Assembly (NCBI GenBank): GCA_938084565.1
Contig: CALKEU010000011.1
Span: 1 to 64,000 of the forward strand
Reading direction: 5' to 3'
DNA length: 64,000 nt
Source of the DNA: Candidatus Kapaibacterium sp.
GTDB lineage: Bacteria; Bacteroidota; Ignavibacteria; Kapaibacteriales; HRBIN21
Below are positions 24,623-33,021 of the stretch, piece by piece (positions within the stretch are counted from its first letter, which is position 1; every line of letters begins with the position of its first letter). The translations under genes were made by a program, and so were the position numbers. Under the pieces are notes generated by a model, which was given only the letters and a program-made list of their open reading frames with translations, did not search any database and was not told the origin of the DNA.

Positions 24623-26436
24623 TCCTCCGCCTGGGCTAACAAGCTCTCCAGCACCGAGAGGCCCTGCTGCCAGACTGCCTCCTGCTGTACATCGATGCCA
24701 AACTCCCGCAGGAGGTGCTCCGGCTCCTGCGACCCTCCAGCAGCGAGCAGCTCGCGATAACGCGGCAGGAACGAAGCCCCTTCGAGCTGGTACTGCTGGT
24801 AGAGCGCCAAGACGAGCAGCTCCCCAAAGGCATAGGCATAGACATAGCCAGGCGTGTGGAGGAAGTGCGGGATGTAGCTCCACCAGAGAGCGTAGTTGTC
24901 GGTCAATGTGAGGCTGTCGCCAAACATCGCCTGCTGCGTCTGCATCCAATATGCGGAGAACTGCTCTGTGCTCAACTCGCCCTGCTCTGCCCGATGGCGA
25001 TGGATGGCATCCTCGAAGCGATTCATAGCCACCTGCCGGAAGATGGTGGCCAGCAGATCGTCAAGCTTCCCCATTAACAAGGCCAATCGGGCCTGCGGAT
25101 CATCGCACTGCTGCAGGAGGCGTTGGAAGGTAAGCATCTCACCGAAGGTGGAGGCCATCTCGGCGAGTGTCAGCGGCGCATGAGCCTGCAAGATACTGTG
25201 CTGCCGCGAGAGATACTGGTGCACCCCGTGCCCGAGCTCGTGGGCGAGTGTGAGAACATCGCGCAGCGTACCGGTGAAGTTCAGAAACACATACGGGTGA
25301 ACCGAAGGCACTGTGGAGGCAGCATAGGCTCCTCCCTGCTTGCCCGGCTTGACGGCTGCATGGATCCAACGCCGTTGGAAGAAGGTGGCCACAATCTCTC
25401 CAAATTCGGGCGAGAAATCCCGATAGGCCTGCCAGACAATCCTCTGCGCCTCATCCCAACTCCACGTACGCCCAACGGCTGGCAGCGGGGCATAGCGATC
25501 CCACTCGTAGAGGCGCTCCAGCCCGAGTAAGCGCTGTTTGAGTCGGTAGTACCGCTCCACAATCCCGTACTGGCGAACTACGGTGTCGATGAGCGTTGCG
25601 ACAGCGGCATCGCTGATCTCGTTCTCCACATTTCGCGGCGCCAACCAGTGCGGATAGCCGCGCAGCTGGACCATCGTCACGTGCCAGTCTGCAAGCACCG
25701 TATTGAAGATGAAAGTCAGCACTGGAGCCCGCTGGTGCAATCCCGCTGTAAAGACTTCCGAAGCCCGGCGTCGCAGGTCCCGACTGGGATGGTGCAAGAG
25801 TGCCAGGAGCTCCTGCTGTCGATAGGGCTTCCCATCGAGCGTATAGACGGCCGAGCTCATCAGCTCATCGAAGAGCCGTACCCAGGCAAAGCGTGTCGTG
25901 GTATCCTTGAGGACAAGGACTTCTTCGGCGGCTTCTTCGAGCGTATAGGGGCGGAAGCGCAGCGTATGGTGTAGCCAGTGGCGCCAACGCCGCATGCGCG
26001 GCGCAGCTATGATGCGCTCGTGTAGCTCCGCTGGTGCCTTCATCCACTCCAACGGTACGAAGAGCACTGTACGCTCGGCCATGGCTATGCGCTCGCGTAC
26101 CCGTTGCAGCAGTGACCCCCAGCTTGCCGTATCGGTCGACCAGAGGAGGTAGACATAACTCTGCAGACGGGTGCTCGTCTCGACCAGCTGCTCATACTCC
26201 CGGAGGAGCTGCTCCATCTGCTCTTCCGAAAGTTCTGCCAGGCGGCCCCGCCAGCGCTGAGCGAACGCTTCCGCCCGCCGAGGAAGCTCAGCCATATCGG
26301 CCTGGAACTGCGCTGAATCAACCCCGGGATACAGGTCGCTCAAATCCCAGACAACCTCTTCGCTCCCGCGATCAGCCAGCTGTAAGCCTGCGTCCCGATA
26401 AGCATGACGATCCCGCATGAGACCCTTCGGCTTCAT
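24607..26436 (-). CDS. pepF: M3-family oligoendopeptidase (PepF-like)
   Basis: A cytosolic zinc metallopeptidase that degrades short peptides. The protein of about 609 residues has the M3 active site LAHELGHGVHQYLS (HExxH) and downstream Glu-containing LAEMASTFGEML, with the helical M3B N-terminal domain before it. The ATG at 26436 overlaps the asnS stop as ATGA, which decides this start over 26505. It may process peptides brought in by the transporters at 14.5 and 43-50 kb. Confidence 0.94.
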   Translation of the reverse strand: MKPKGLMRDRHAYRDAGLQLADRGSEEVVWDLSDLYPGVDSAQFQADMAELPRRAEAFAQRWRGRLAELSEEQMEQLLREYEQLVETSTRLQSYVYLLWSTDTASWGSLLQRVRERIAMAERTVLFVPLEWMKAPAELHERIIAAPRMRRWRHWLHHTLRFRPYTLEEAAEEVLVLKDTTTRFAWVRLFDELMSSAVYTLDGKPYRQQELLALLHHPSRDLRRRASEVFTAGLHQRAPVLTFIFNTVLADWHVTMVQLRGYPHWLAPRNVENEISDAAVATLIDTVVRQYGIVERYYRLKQRLLGLERLYEWDRYAPLPAVGRTWSWDEAQRIVWQAYRDFSPEFGEIVATFFQRRWIHAAVKPGKQGGAYAASTVPSVHPYVFLNFTGTLRDVLTLAHELGHGVHQYLSRQHSILQAHAPLTLAEMASTFGEMLTFQRLLQQCDDPQARLALLMGKLDDLLATIFRQVAMNRFEDAIHRHRAEQGELSTEQFSAYWMQTQQAMFGDSLTLTDNYALWWSYIPHFLHTPGYVYAYAFGELLVLALYQQYQLEGASFLPRYRELLAAGGSQEPEHLLREFGIDVQQEAVWQQGLSVLESLLAQAEEWSSS

Positions 26437-27788
26437 GGAACAAGTCGGTAGAGCATGCGTGGGAAGGGAATAGTTTCGCGGATGTGTTGCACACCGGTAA
26501 TCCACTTGACTGTGCGCTCAATGCCGAGCCCAAAGCCGCTGTGAGGCACCGAGCCATAGAGGCGCAAATCCAAGTACCAGCGAAAAGCCTCCTCAGGCAG
26601 CCCATGCTCTCGAATGCGCTGCAGGAGGGCTTCATAATCGTCCTCCCGCTGACTTCCTCCGATAATCTCGCCGCCACCCTCGGGGGCTAGCATGTCCATG
26701 GCTAGGACGAGCTCAGGATTGTCCGGATCACGCTTCATATAGAAGGCCTTCACGGCGGCCGGATAGCGGTGGATGATACACGGCTTATCGAACTCCTCCA
26801 TAATGGCCTCTTCCTGCGGAGCGCCAAAGTCCTCCCCCCAGGGGAAGTCGACCATTTCCTCCCGCCCATCGGGCAACTTGCGGTGGAGCTTGACCCCTTT
26901 GCGCTGGATGAGCTCCACTGCTTCGGTGTAGGTCATCCGATAGAAAGGACGGCGTATCCGCTCGAGCCGAGAAAGGTCACGCCCGAGTGTGCGGAGCTCC
27001 CGCTCACAGTGGCGCAAAACGTACTGGACAATGTACTCGACGAGGTCTTCGGCCAAGTCCATGTCATCCTCCAGATCGAAGAAGGCTGCCTCGGGCTCGA
27101 CCATCCAGAATTCTGTCAAATGACGCCGCGTCTTGGAACGCTCAGCACGGAAGGTAGGGCCCAACGTGTAGACCCGCCCATGCGCCATGGCAGCCGCTTC
27201 GGCATAGAGCTGCCCAGATTGCGACAGATATGCCTTGCCCAAGTCGAAGTAGTCCAGTTCGAAGAGCGTCGTCGTGCCTTCGCAAGCGGCCGCCGTCAAA
27301 ATCGGAGCATCAATGCGGATGAATCCATTGGAGTCCAGGAATTCGCAAATGGCTCGAATCACCGCTGCCCGAACGCGCATGATGGCATGCTGCCGGGGAG
27401 AGCGTAACCAGAGGTGGCGATGCTCGAGCAGGAACTCTACCCCATGTTCTTTGGGCGTAATGGGGTAGCCCTGGGCCAACTGCATAATCTGCAACTCCCG
27501 CACTTGCAGCTCGTATCCGCCTGGGGCCCGCTCGTCCTGCCGGACGATCCCTCCGACGATAACGGAGGACTCCTGCGTCACGCTGCGCGCAGCCTCGAAG
27601 ACCTCCGCCGGTACCTCCGGCTGGAAGACTACTAACTGACAGAAGCCCGATCCATCTCGGAAGCGCAGGAACTGCAGACGGCCTTTATCCGTCCGATCGG
27701 CAATCCAGCCACGGAGCTGCACGTACTGGCCTACGAGCTGCGGCAGATCCGCAATCTGCCGATATGTCCGATAGCGTGAAATCCCCAT
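26433..27788 (-). CDS. asnS: Asparaginyl-tRNA synthetase
   Basis: Class IIb synthetase charging tRNA-Asn. The 451-residue protein has an OB-fold anticodon domain (QYVQLRGWIADRTDKGRLQF), motif 2 with FRAERSKTRRHLTEFWMVE and motif 3 HSGFGLGIERTVKWITG. EGTTTLFELDYF and the C-terminal ETIPFPRM favour AsnRS over AspRS. The ATG at 27788 has a GAGGAG ribosome site and a TAATTTTG promoter element upstream. It is first in the leftward run through pepF, panC and rng. Confidence 0.95.
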   Translation of the reverse strand: MGISRYRTYRQIADLPQLVGQYVQLRGWIADRTDKGRLQFLRFRDGSGFCQLVVFQPEVPAEVFEAARSVTQESSVIVGGIVRQDERAPGGYELQVRELQIMQLAQGYPITPKEHGVEFLLEHRHLWLRSPRQHAIMRVRAAVIRAICEFLDSNGFIRIDAPILTAAACEGTTTLFELDYFDLGKAYLSQSGQLYAEAAAMAHGRVYTLGPTFRAERSKTRRHLTEFWMVEPEAAFFDLEDDMDLAEDLVEYIVQYVLRHCERELRTLGRDLSRLERIRRPFYRMTYTEAVELIQRKGVKLHRKLPDGREEMVDFPWGEDFGAPQEEAIMEEFDKPCIIHRYPAAVKAFYMKRDPDNPELVLAMDMLAPEGGGEIIGGSQREDDYEALLQRIREHGLPEEAFRWYLDLRLYGSVPHSGFGLGIERTVKWITGVQHIRETIPFPRMLYRLVP

Positions 27789-27810
27789 GGAGAAACGCTC
27801 CTCAAACGTG

Positions 27811-27818
27811 CAAAATTA
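27811..27818 (-). promoter_or_regulatory. TAnnTTTG -7 element for asnS
   Basis: TAATTTTG on the minus strand, 22 nt before the asnS ATG. It is part of a divergent pair with the element at 27870. Confidence 0.6.
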
Positions 27819-27869
27819 CACAACTGTCCCGGAGGGCCCCGGCATTCTCGCCGTCTTGGAGTAAAGCCG

Positions 27870-27877
27870 TAATTTTG
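27870..27877 (+). promoter_or_regulatory. TAnnTTTG -7 element for the bL31/bS18 gene group
   Basis: TAATTTTG, 43 nt before the ATG at 27921, facing away from the asnS element; the two promoters are about 52 bp apart. Confidence 0.6.
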
Positions 27878-27920
27878 TGTTTGCCTCCGTAGTGCTGTGC
27901 CCCAGTATGACAGCGCACCG

Positions 27921-28109
27921 ATGGCCAAAGCGCAAAGCTTCGTCGACAAAGTCCGCAAAGCAGAACAGCGGGGAAAGGGGCCCTTTATGGTGCAGGTTAT
28001 TAAGGGTTACCGCTCCGAGCGGGGGACTATCCGATTCCTGAAGCGCTTCGTCCGCGTCAACGATGTGAGCGAGCTAGATACGTTGGACATCACCAAAGAC
28101 GGGCAATGA
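27921..28109 (+). CDS. Small basic protein encoded with ribosomal proteins
   Basis: A 62-residue Lys/Arg-rich protein starting [20 protein letters not shown], with an alternating hydrophobic/basic middle ([20 protein letters not shown]). I do not recognise a named family. Its stop overlaps the bL31 start as ATGA (28106-28109) and bS18 follows, so a ribosome-associated role is plausible, perhaps like the small extra proteins in Bacteroidota ribosomal operons. The ATG at 27921 is preferred to a GTG at 27897 because the basic region starts there. Confidence 0.75.
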   Translation: MAKAQSFVDKVRKAEQRGKGPFMVQVIKGYRSERGTIRFLKRFVRVNDVSELDTLDITKDGQ

Positions 28110-28366
28110 AGAAGGGCATCCATCCGTACTACCGCCCTGTCGAGGTGGTCATGACTGACGGGACGGTATTCGTGACGCGCTCGTGCGCCAAGCGTGACCG
28201 GCTAGTACTCGAGATCGACTCCAAGAGCCATCCTTTCTTTACTGGCAAGCAAGTTCTGGTAGACACAACCGGTCGCGTCGAGCGCTTCCAGCGCCGGCTA
28301 CAGAAGACGGAGCAAATTCGGCAACAGAAGCACGCTGCCTCAGAGATCCACTCGTCGGAAGGATAA
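28106..28366 (+). CDS. rpmE: Large ribosomal subunit protein bL31
   Basis: An 86-residue ribosomal protein with the typical start [19 protein letters not shown] and the conserved [20 protein letters not shown]. Three of the four zinc-binding Cys residues of classic bL31 are missing; one Cys remains (RSCAKRD), so this is a zinc-independent form. The C-terminus is extended by about 15 residues. It overlaps the preceding small gene by ATGA and is followed by bS18 after 3 bp. Confidence 0.95.
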   Translation: MKKGIHPYYRPVEVVMTDGTVFVTRSCAKRDRLVLEIDSKSHPFFTGKQVLVDTTGRVERFQRRLQKTEQIRQQKHAASEIHSSEG

Positions 28367-28369
28367 GCT

Positions 28370-28606
28370 ATGGCTGTCACTATTCGTAAGCAGAGGGGAC
28401 GCAAGCGCCCCAATCCGCTGGGAAAGAGCCGATACGTGGATTACTTAAACCTTCCGCTGCTGCAGCACTTCATCAACGAGGAGGGCAAAATTCTGCCGCG
28501 GCGCCTCACCGGTGTCAGTGCCGTGCAGCAACGCCGTATTGCAAAGGCTATCAAGTACGCCCGCCATCTTGCCCTCCTACCCTTCGTAGGCTACGACCTC
28601 AAGTAG
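28370..28606 (+). CDS. rpsR: Small ribosomal subunit protein bS18
   Basis: A 78-residue protein of normal length. It carries the family blocks [40 protein letters not shown] and [11 protein letters not shown]. It binds 16S rRNA with bS6 in the 30S platform. No bS6 or bL9 gene accompanies it here; it follows bL31 instead. Confidence 0.97.
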   Translation: MAVTIRKQRGRKRPNPLGKSRYVDYLNLPLLQHFINEEGKILPRRLTGVSAVQQRRIAKAIKYARHLALLPFVGYDLK

Positions 28607-28611
28607 TCCCC

Positions 28612-28662
28612 GAAACTAAAAACCCTCCGCCCCTCTCCCCAGAGGAGATCAGGAGCGGAGGG
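28612..28662 (-). terminator. Rho-independent terminator for the leftward T9SS gene
   Basis: CCCTCCGC (28623-28630) and GCGGAGGG (28655-28662) pair, and the stem extends by three more pairs after a C-A mismatch. Read leftward the stem is followed by a U-rich tract (complement of the A-run at 28613-28622). It lies in the 73-bp gap between convergent genes and may also slow rightward transcription past bS18. Confidence 0.8.
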
Positions 28663-28679
28663 AGTCGGAGGCCTTTGCG

Positions 28680-31600
28680 TTACTCAGCCAGTAGCAGCTG
28701 GCGTGTCTCCATGTACGGGCCCGACCGCAGGCGGTAGAAGTACATTCCTGCCGCCAGCTGACCCACTGGGAGGCTTACCCGATAGGTGCCCGCCTCCAGA
28801 ACCCCGTCAACCAGTGTGAGTATGCGCTCACCCATCGGCGTGTAGAGGGCCAGCTCCGTAAACCCTGTCAGGCCAATGGAGAACTCCACCTCCACTGTGG
28901 CATGACCACGGGGCAGGGGCTGTGGGTGTACTTGTTGGAGGCTGTAGCCTTGAGGGCTGAGCGTCACCTTCCGCAGGTTGAAGGCGCACACTGGCAGCAG
29001 CTGGAAGGCGCTACCAGTGGTGAGCATCTGCACGCAGGCGTTGCCGGGGGTCTCCACGTTCAGGGCAATAGATGTCTGCGTAGCGAAGGGAGACAGGTAT
29101 GCTGTGAAGAGTATTCGCACGAGCTCCCCTGCCTGCCCTTGGAAGCGCTGGCCAGGCTGGGCAACGAGCGCAAAGCGGAGTTCGCCCGCACGGAGCTCTG
29201 GATTGACCAGCTGCATCCCTGCCGCCGCCGGCCCTAACTGGATGGCCCCCAGATCGGGTCCAAGGAGCGTGGGGTCAAAGGTCATGCGAACCAGCAGCGT
29301 CGTGATATTGGCCTGGCTGAGATCTTCCCCCGGTTCTAGCCGTACAGGCACCCAGAACTGCGTCCCAGCGACAGCACTCCAGGGGCCGCCGACAATCTGC
29401 AGCTGCCGCTGGAAGAAGAGAGCCTCCACTGAGAGCCGGGTCCGAACCTCCGGGCGATCGGAACTGGAGTTGCGAACGACGAGCTCAACACTGTATACCC
29501 CTGCCTGCCGAACGCTGTAGATGACAGGGATATCCTGGCTCTCACCCGGCAAGAGCGTAAAGGGTGGCTGCGGCGCTGTAGCGCCCAGCTGGAAGGTGGC
29601 TCCCGCTGTGGGATTCTCCAGACGGATCTCCTGCACCTGGATGGGTGCTGTCCCGGTGTTGCGCAGACGAGCCACGAGCGTTCCCTCAGTCCCTGCACAG
29701 ACGGTAGTTTGCGCGCCCGTGAGCTCTAACCCCTGCGTTATCCCGTTCCCTAACCACTGGCAGACCGCCTCGTCATTGTTCTCTGCATCGCTCACCAGGC
29801 GCAGCGTGGCCTGCACCGGCCCGGCTTGCTGGGCGATGAATTCAGCCGAAAAGACAAGGCTCTCTCCAGGTTGGAGCACTCGCGGCAACCCAAGCGCTGC
29901 CTTATCATAGCGGAACCCTAACGTTCCAAAACGCGCCATTGTCTCGCTGACCGCCCCCGGCGGTACAGCCACAATATCGGAGATCGTCAGCGCATCCTGG
30001 AACTCCCACTCCACGCACTCGATCCGGACTTGGCCCGTATTCGGCGTTGGGGCATTGACCAGGGTAGTCCCAAAGTCAACCACCGGTGTCATGGCAACAC
30101 GCGGGACGATTCCTATCCCGCTCAACCCAACGGTCACCGGCACGCCTGTTGAATTCTGCAATGTCAGCTGCACTTGGTATACCCCGGTCTGCTGAGGATC
30201 GAAGCGGACAGGAATCAATCGCTCCTCACCCGGCTGGAGGGTGAGTCCGACAAAGTCCCCGCGATTGTACACAAAGCCCACCGTTGGGCCTGACGGGATA
30301 GCATCGGTAACAGTCAAAGGTTGGGTGCCGACGTTGCGGACGCGCACCCCACTTCTGCCCCCATCGTCGTACGGTCCACGCCCGATGCGGCGTCGACCCC
30401 AATCATACCCCTCTGCCCGAATCTCGGCCCGGATCCCCGTACCAGCCAAGAGTGAAACGCTATCGACCCGCTGAGCATCACTCGTGAAGACAATGGCATC
30501 GGTATAGCGCTGTGCATCCGGTGGGGCAAAGTTCACCTGCAGCGTCCGCACTTCGCCGGGCCTCAATACTAACGGATTCGCCGGCGATATGGTGGGCCAT
30601 CCAACAGGGCGGAAGACCGCTGGAGCACTCGGTCCACGGTAGCCTGTGATAACCAAGTCCGCTTGCCCCGTATTGCGGATCTGAATCCACCCAGAGGCTT
30701 CTGTACCGACAGGGACGTTGCCGTAGTCGTAGTCGCTTGCTTGAATTTCCGGCTCAGCCACCCGAGCCCGGAGCTCAGTAATGTAGTGGAAGTTGCACTC
30801 ATCGCCAATGCCCACCGAGTCCACAAATGTGCCGATAGCAGTGGCTGTGAAGCGCACTTGGTACTCGACTGTCTGCCCAGGTTCGAGCACAAAGGGAGCT
30901 ACGGGCGGCACGAGGAAGGCAAAGCCCTGCCCTCCATCTTTCAGACGGAACCGCGTGATCCGCATCGGTTGGTAGCCTGGCACGTCGGGGACGCTGACTT
31001 GCAGGGTCATGGTGCGGCTCTGCCCTACTTTTAGCTGCCCGTAGTCGAGCAAGCCTGGTTGCATCTGCACCACGAACGGCGAGTACTCCACCGTCACGCA
31101 CGTATCGTTCCCGCGCCGGTCAGCAAACACGACAACAGCACGTGCTGGCTGCAGAGGATTGTCTACTGTCAAACGCCAGCGTACCTGTGCTGTTGTTCCC
31201 GGCACGAGCTCATCGAGCAGGGTCAGCGTGTAGTTGGAACTCCGCTCTGGATCCAGCCGGACTTCAGCCAGATTGCTCCGTATGGCTGCATCGGCCGGTC
31301 GGTCTGTCGCAATACCTTCGGCTGTTCCATCACATTCTTGGGACCACACCACCAGCGGTGGTATCGTATCAGCCGGATCGAGCATCTTGCCGAAGGCCAT
31401 CGTCGTCACAAAACCGTACGAGTCGTAGTCCGAACCTCCGTACGAGTAGGCCAGGAAGGGATTCTTGCCGCTGCGCGAGCGAATTTGGAAGACACCGTTG
31501 TAGGCCAATTTCAGCAACTTGAAGGCCCACTGACGTCCGTTGACGCGTACGGCAAAAGGAAGGCGTGTCGGATCAAACTTGGCACGAATCGGCGTCCAAA

Positions 31601-32909
31601 CCAGCTGCCCACCGACGAACTCCCCAAATTCTAGGTCAACGGGCACGGTGCCATCCTCCTCGAGCGGGAAGACCAGATTGATAAAGTTTCGCGGGAAGGG
31701 TTGGACGGCTCCCCCACGAGCCCCGGGTGTAGAGAAGATCACGTGCGTCTGCGCCTGCTCCAGAGGTGGCAGAGCCATCTGGAAGGGGTCAGTCGGCTGT
31801 GGCATATCGGTTTCCTGGCCCTTGTTGTATTGCACAACGTAGATGGGCTTGTCGGCCGAGATCACAATGGGTCGTGGTCCCGATGGGTCAGGATCCTCAA
31901 GATCGAGCCAGCCCTCATTGCGAAGACCCCCTGGTCCCCTCGGTATGACGCCGAACTCCCGTCCGTCCAAATAGACCTTCGTGTTGGGCTCTCGGGCGAA
32001 GATGCGGATGACGGAGTTCTGGTTCCGCATCCGGTTGGCCCCGTAAATCGGCGTGACAAAGTATGTCTTGCCCCACGCGTAGGTGGGCAACTCCATCTCG
32101 ACGATAAAGTCACACCAGCGCATGTCGGTCGGGACATTTGCGCATTGGTTGCCCGATACCACTGCCACTGGCTTGGTTGCCACGATACGACTTCCACTCA
32201 AATCTGCCTCCGGCCCGTAACTGCTAATGGCCACTACATCTCCTTTGTGCAAGGTCCACCGCTTCGTCTGCCCAGGACGCATGCCACCGCGGGTGCGCGT
32301 GTATTGGTTGCCATACAGCGTGAAGTAGACTTCTGTGTTGTCGTAGGCTGCAACAATCACTGTCTCCGAGGGCAGGTAGTACCCCGGATACATTGCAGAC
32401 ATGTCGGGATAAGAAGAAACCACGTATTCGGTCCCGAGCATTGCCACTGGAATGGCCATAAAGGCATCGGTCGTGTACACAAAGCGCGTTACCCCATAGA
32501 CTGCAATAGGGACCTCGGAGATGACATGCACACCAGCTTTGGTATAGATCTGGTCTTCTGAAGGGGCATCCCCCGTCGGAGACTTCGTGTACGGCTGTCC
32601 AATGGCCGGCGTGAGCACCACTTCTACCACGTCGTTCGGAATGGTGTATAGCTCCCGGTAGAATCCCTTACCGGGGATCTGCACAGTGACTTTGCCTCGC
32701 ACCCACGAGGCGATGTAGATGACGACATTATTCTGCGCCCCGAACACCTCCTCATAACACGGTGGGAAGGAGAAGAAAAACTCCGTCCCTACGTTGCTAT
32801 TCTTGAAGCGTTGGAAGCATACTTGGTCACCTTGTGCACTCACTGGTGCTGTCCCCAACAGCACTATCCCGCAAGTAGTCCCCACCAGTAGCCGCTGGCA
32901 CCACCTCAT
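28680..32909 (-). CDS. Giant secreted protein: IgGFc-binding-like N-terminus, ASH-type domains, T9SS sorting tail
   Basis: The protein has about 1409 residues with a signal peptide ending in APVSAQ. The first 450 residues (GTEFFFSFPPCYEE, VVIYIASWVRGKVTVQIPG) resemble the IgGFc-binding-protein N-terminal domain. Several Ig-like ASH/choice-of-anchor D modules follow, marked by repeats such as DYGQLKVGQSRTMTLQV and DYGNVPVGTEASGWIQIRNT. A cohesin-like segment lies near 1190-1330. The end (TLVDGVLEAGTYRVSLPV to MYFYRLRSG) is a type-A T9SS sorting domain, predicting outer-membrane translocation and surface attachment. The ATG at 32909 precedes the signal peptide. A degenerate promoter (TAACTTCG, 32960-32967) lies upstream. 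Confidence 0.85.
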   Translation of the reverse strand: MRWCQRLLVGTTCGIVLLGTAPVSAQGDQVCFQRFKNSNVGTEFFFSFPPCYEEVFGAQNNVVIYIASWVRGKVTVQIPGKGFYRELYTIPNDVVEVVLTPAIGQPYTKSPTGDAPSEDQIYTKAGVHVISEVPIAVYGVTRFVYTTDAFMAIPVAMLGTEYVVSSYPDMSAMYPGYYLPSETVIVAAYDNTEVYFTLYGNQYTRTRGGMRPGQTKRWTLHKGDVVAISSYGPEADLSGSRIVATKPVAVVSGNQCANVPTDMRWCDFIVEMELPTYAWGKTYFVTPIYGANRMRNQNSVIRIFAREPNTKVYLDGREFGVIPRGPGGLRNEGWLDLEDPDPSGPRPIVISADKPIYVVQYNKGQETDMPQPTDPFQMALPPLEQAQTHVIFSTPGARGGAVQPFPRNFINLVFPLEEDGTVPVDLEFGEFVGGQLVWTPIRAKFDPTRLPFAVRVNGRQWAFKLLKLAYNGVFQIRSRSGKNPFLAYSYGGSDYDSYGFVTTMAFGKMLDPADTIPPLVVWSQECDGTAEGIATDRPADAAIRSNLAEVRLDPERSSNYTLTLLDELVPGTTAQVRWRLTVDNPLQPARAVVVFADRRGNDTCVTVEYSPFVVQMQPGLLDYGQLKVGQSRTMTLQVSVPDVPGYQPMRITRFRLKDGGQGFAFLVPPVAPFVLEPGQTVEYQVRFTATAIGTFVDSVGIGDECNFHYITELRARVAEPEIQASDYDYGNVPVGTEASGWIQIRNTGQADLVITGYRGPSAPAVFRPVGWPTISPANPLVLRPGEVRTLQVNFAPPDAQRYTDAIVFTSDAQRVDSVSLLAGTGIRAEIRAEGYDWGRRRIGRGPYDDGGRSGVRVRNVGTQPLTVTDAIPSGPTVGFVYNRGDFVGLTLQPGEERLIPVRFDPQQTGVYQVQLTLQNSTGVPVTVGLSGIGIVPRVAMTPVVDFGTTLVNAPTPNTGQVRIECVEWEFQDALTISDIVAVPPGAVSETMARFGTLGFRYDKAALGLPRVLQPGESLVFSAEFIAQQAGPVQATLRLVSDAENNDEAVCQWLGNGITQGLELTGAQTTVCAGTEGTLVARLRNTGTAPIQVQEIRLENPTAGATFQLGATAPQPPFTLLPGESQDIPVIYSVRQAGVYSVELVVRNSSSDRPEVRTRLSVEALFFQRQLQIVGGPWSAVAGTQFWVPVRLEPGEDLSQANITTLLVRMTFDPTLLGPDLGAIQLGPAAAGMQLVNPELRAGELRFALVAQPGQRFQGQAGELVRILFTAYLSPFATQTSIALNVETPGNACVQMLTTGSAFQLLPVCAFNLRKVTLSPQGYSLQQVHPQPLPRGHATVEVEFSIGLTGFTELALYTPMGERILTLVDGVLEAGTYRVSLPVGQLAAGMYFYRLRSGPYMETRQLLLAE

Positions 32910-33021
32910 AGCACCCTCGTCTCTTGGCTGTATGACATGTATCACGACAAGAGTTGCTCCGAAGTTAACAAAATCATATCTGATGGCCAACTCTTCTCCC
33001 TTCTCCAGGGCAGCCGATATC

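Noticed and set aside
31059-32561. Several plus-strand frames of 120-290 aa
   Set aside because: Antisense to the giant T9SS gene; they share the spurious His/Arg/Pro-rich composition of other shadows.
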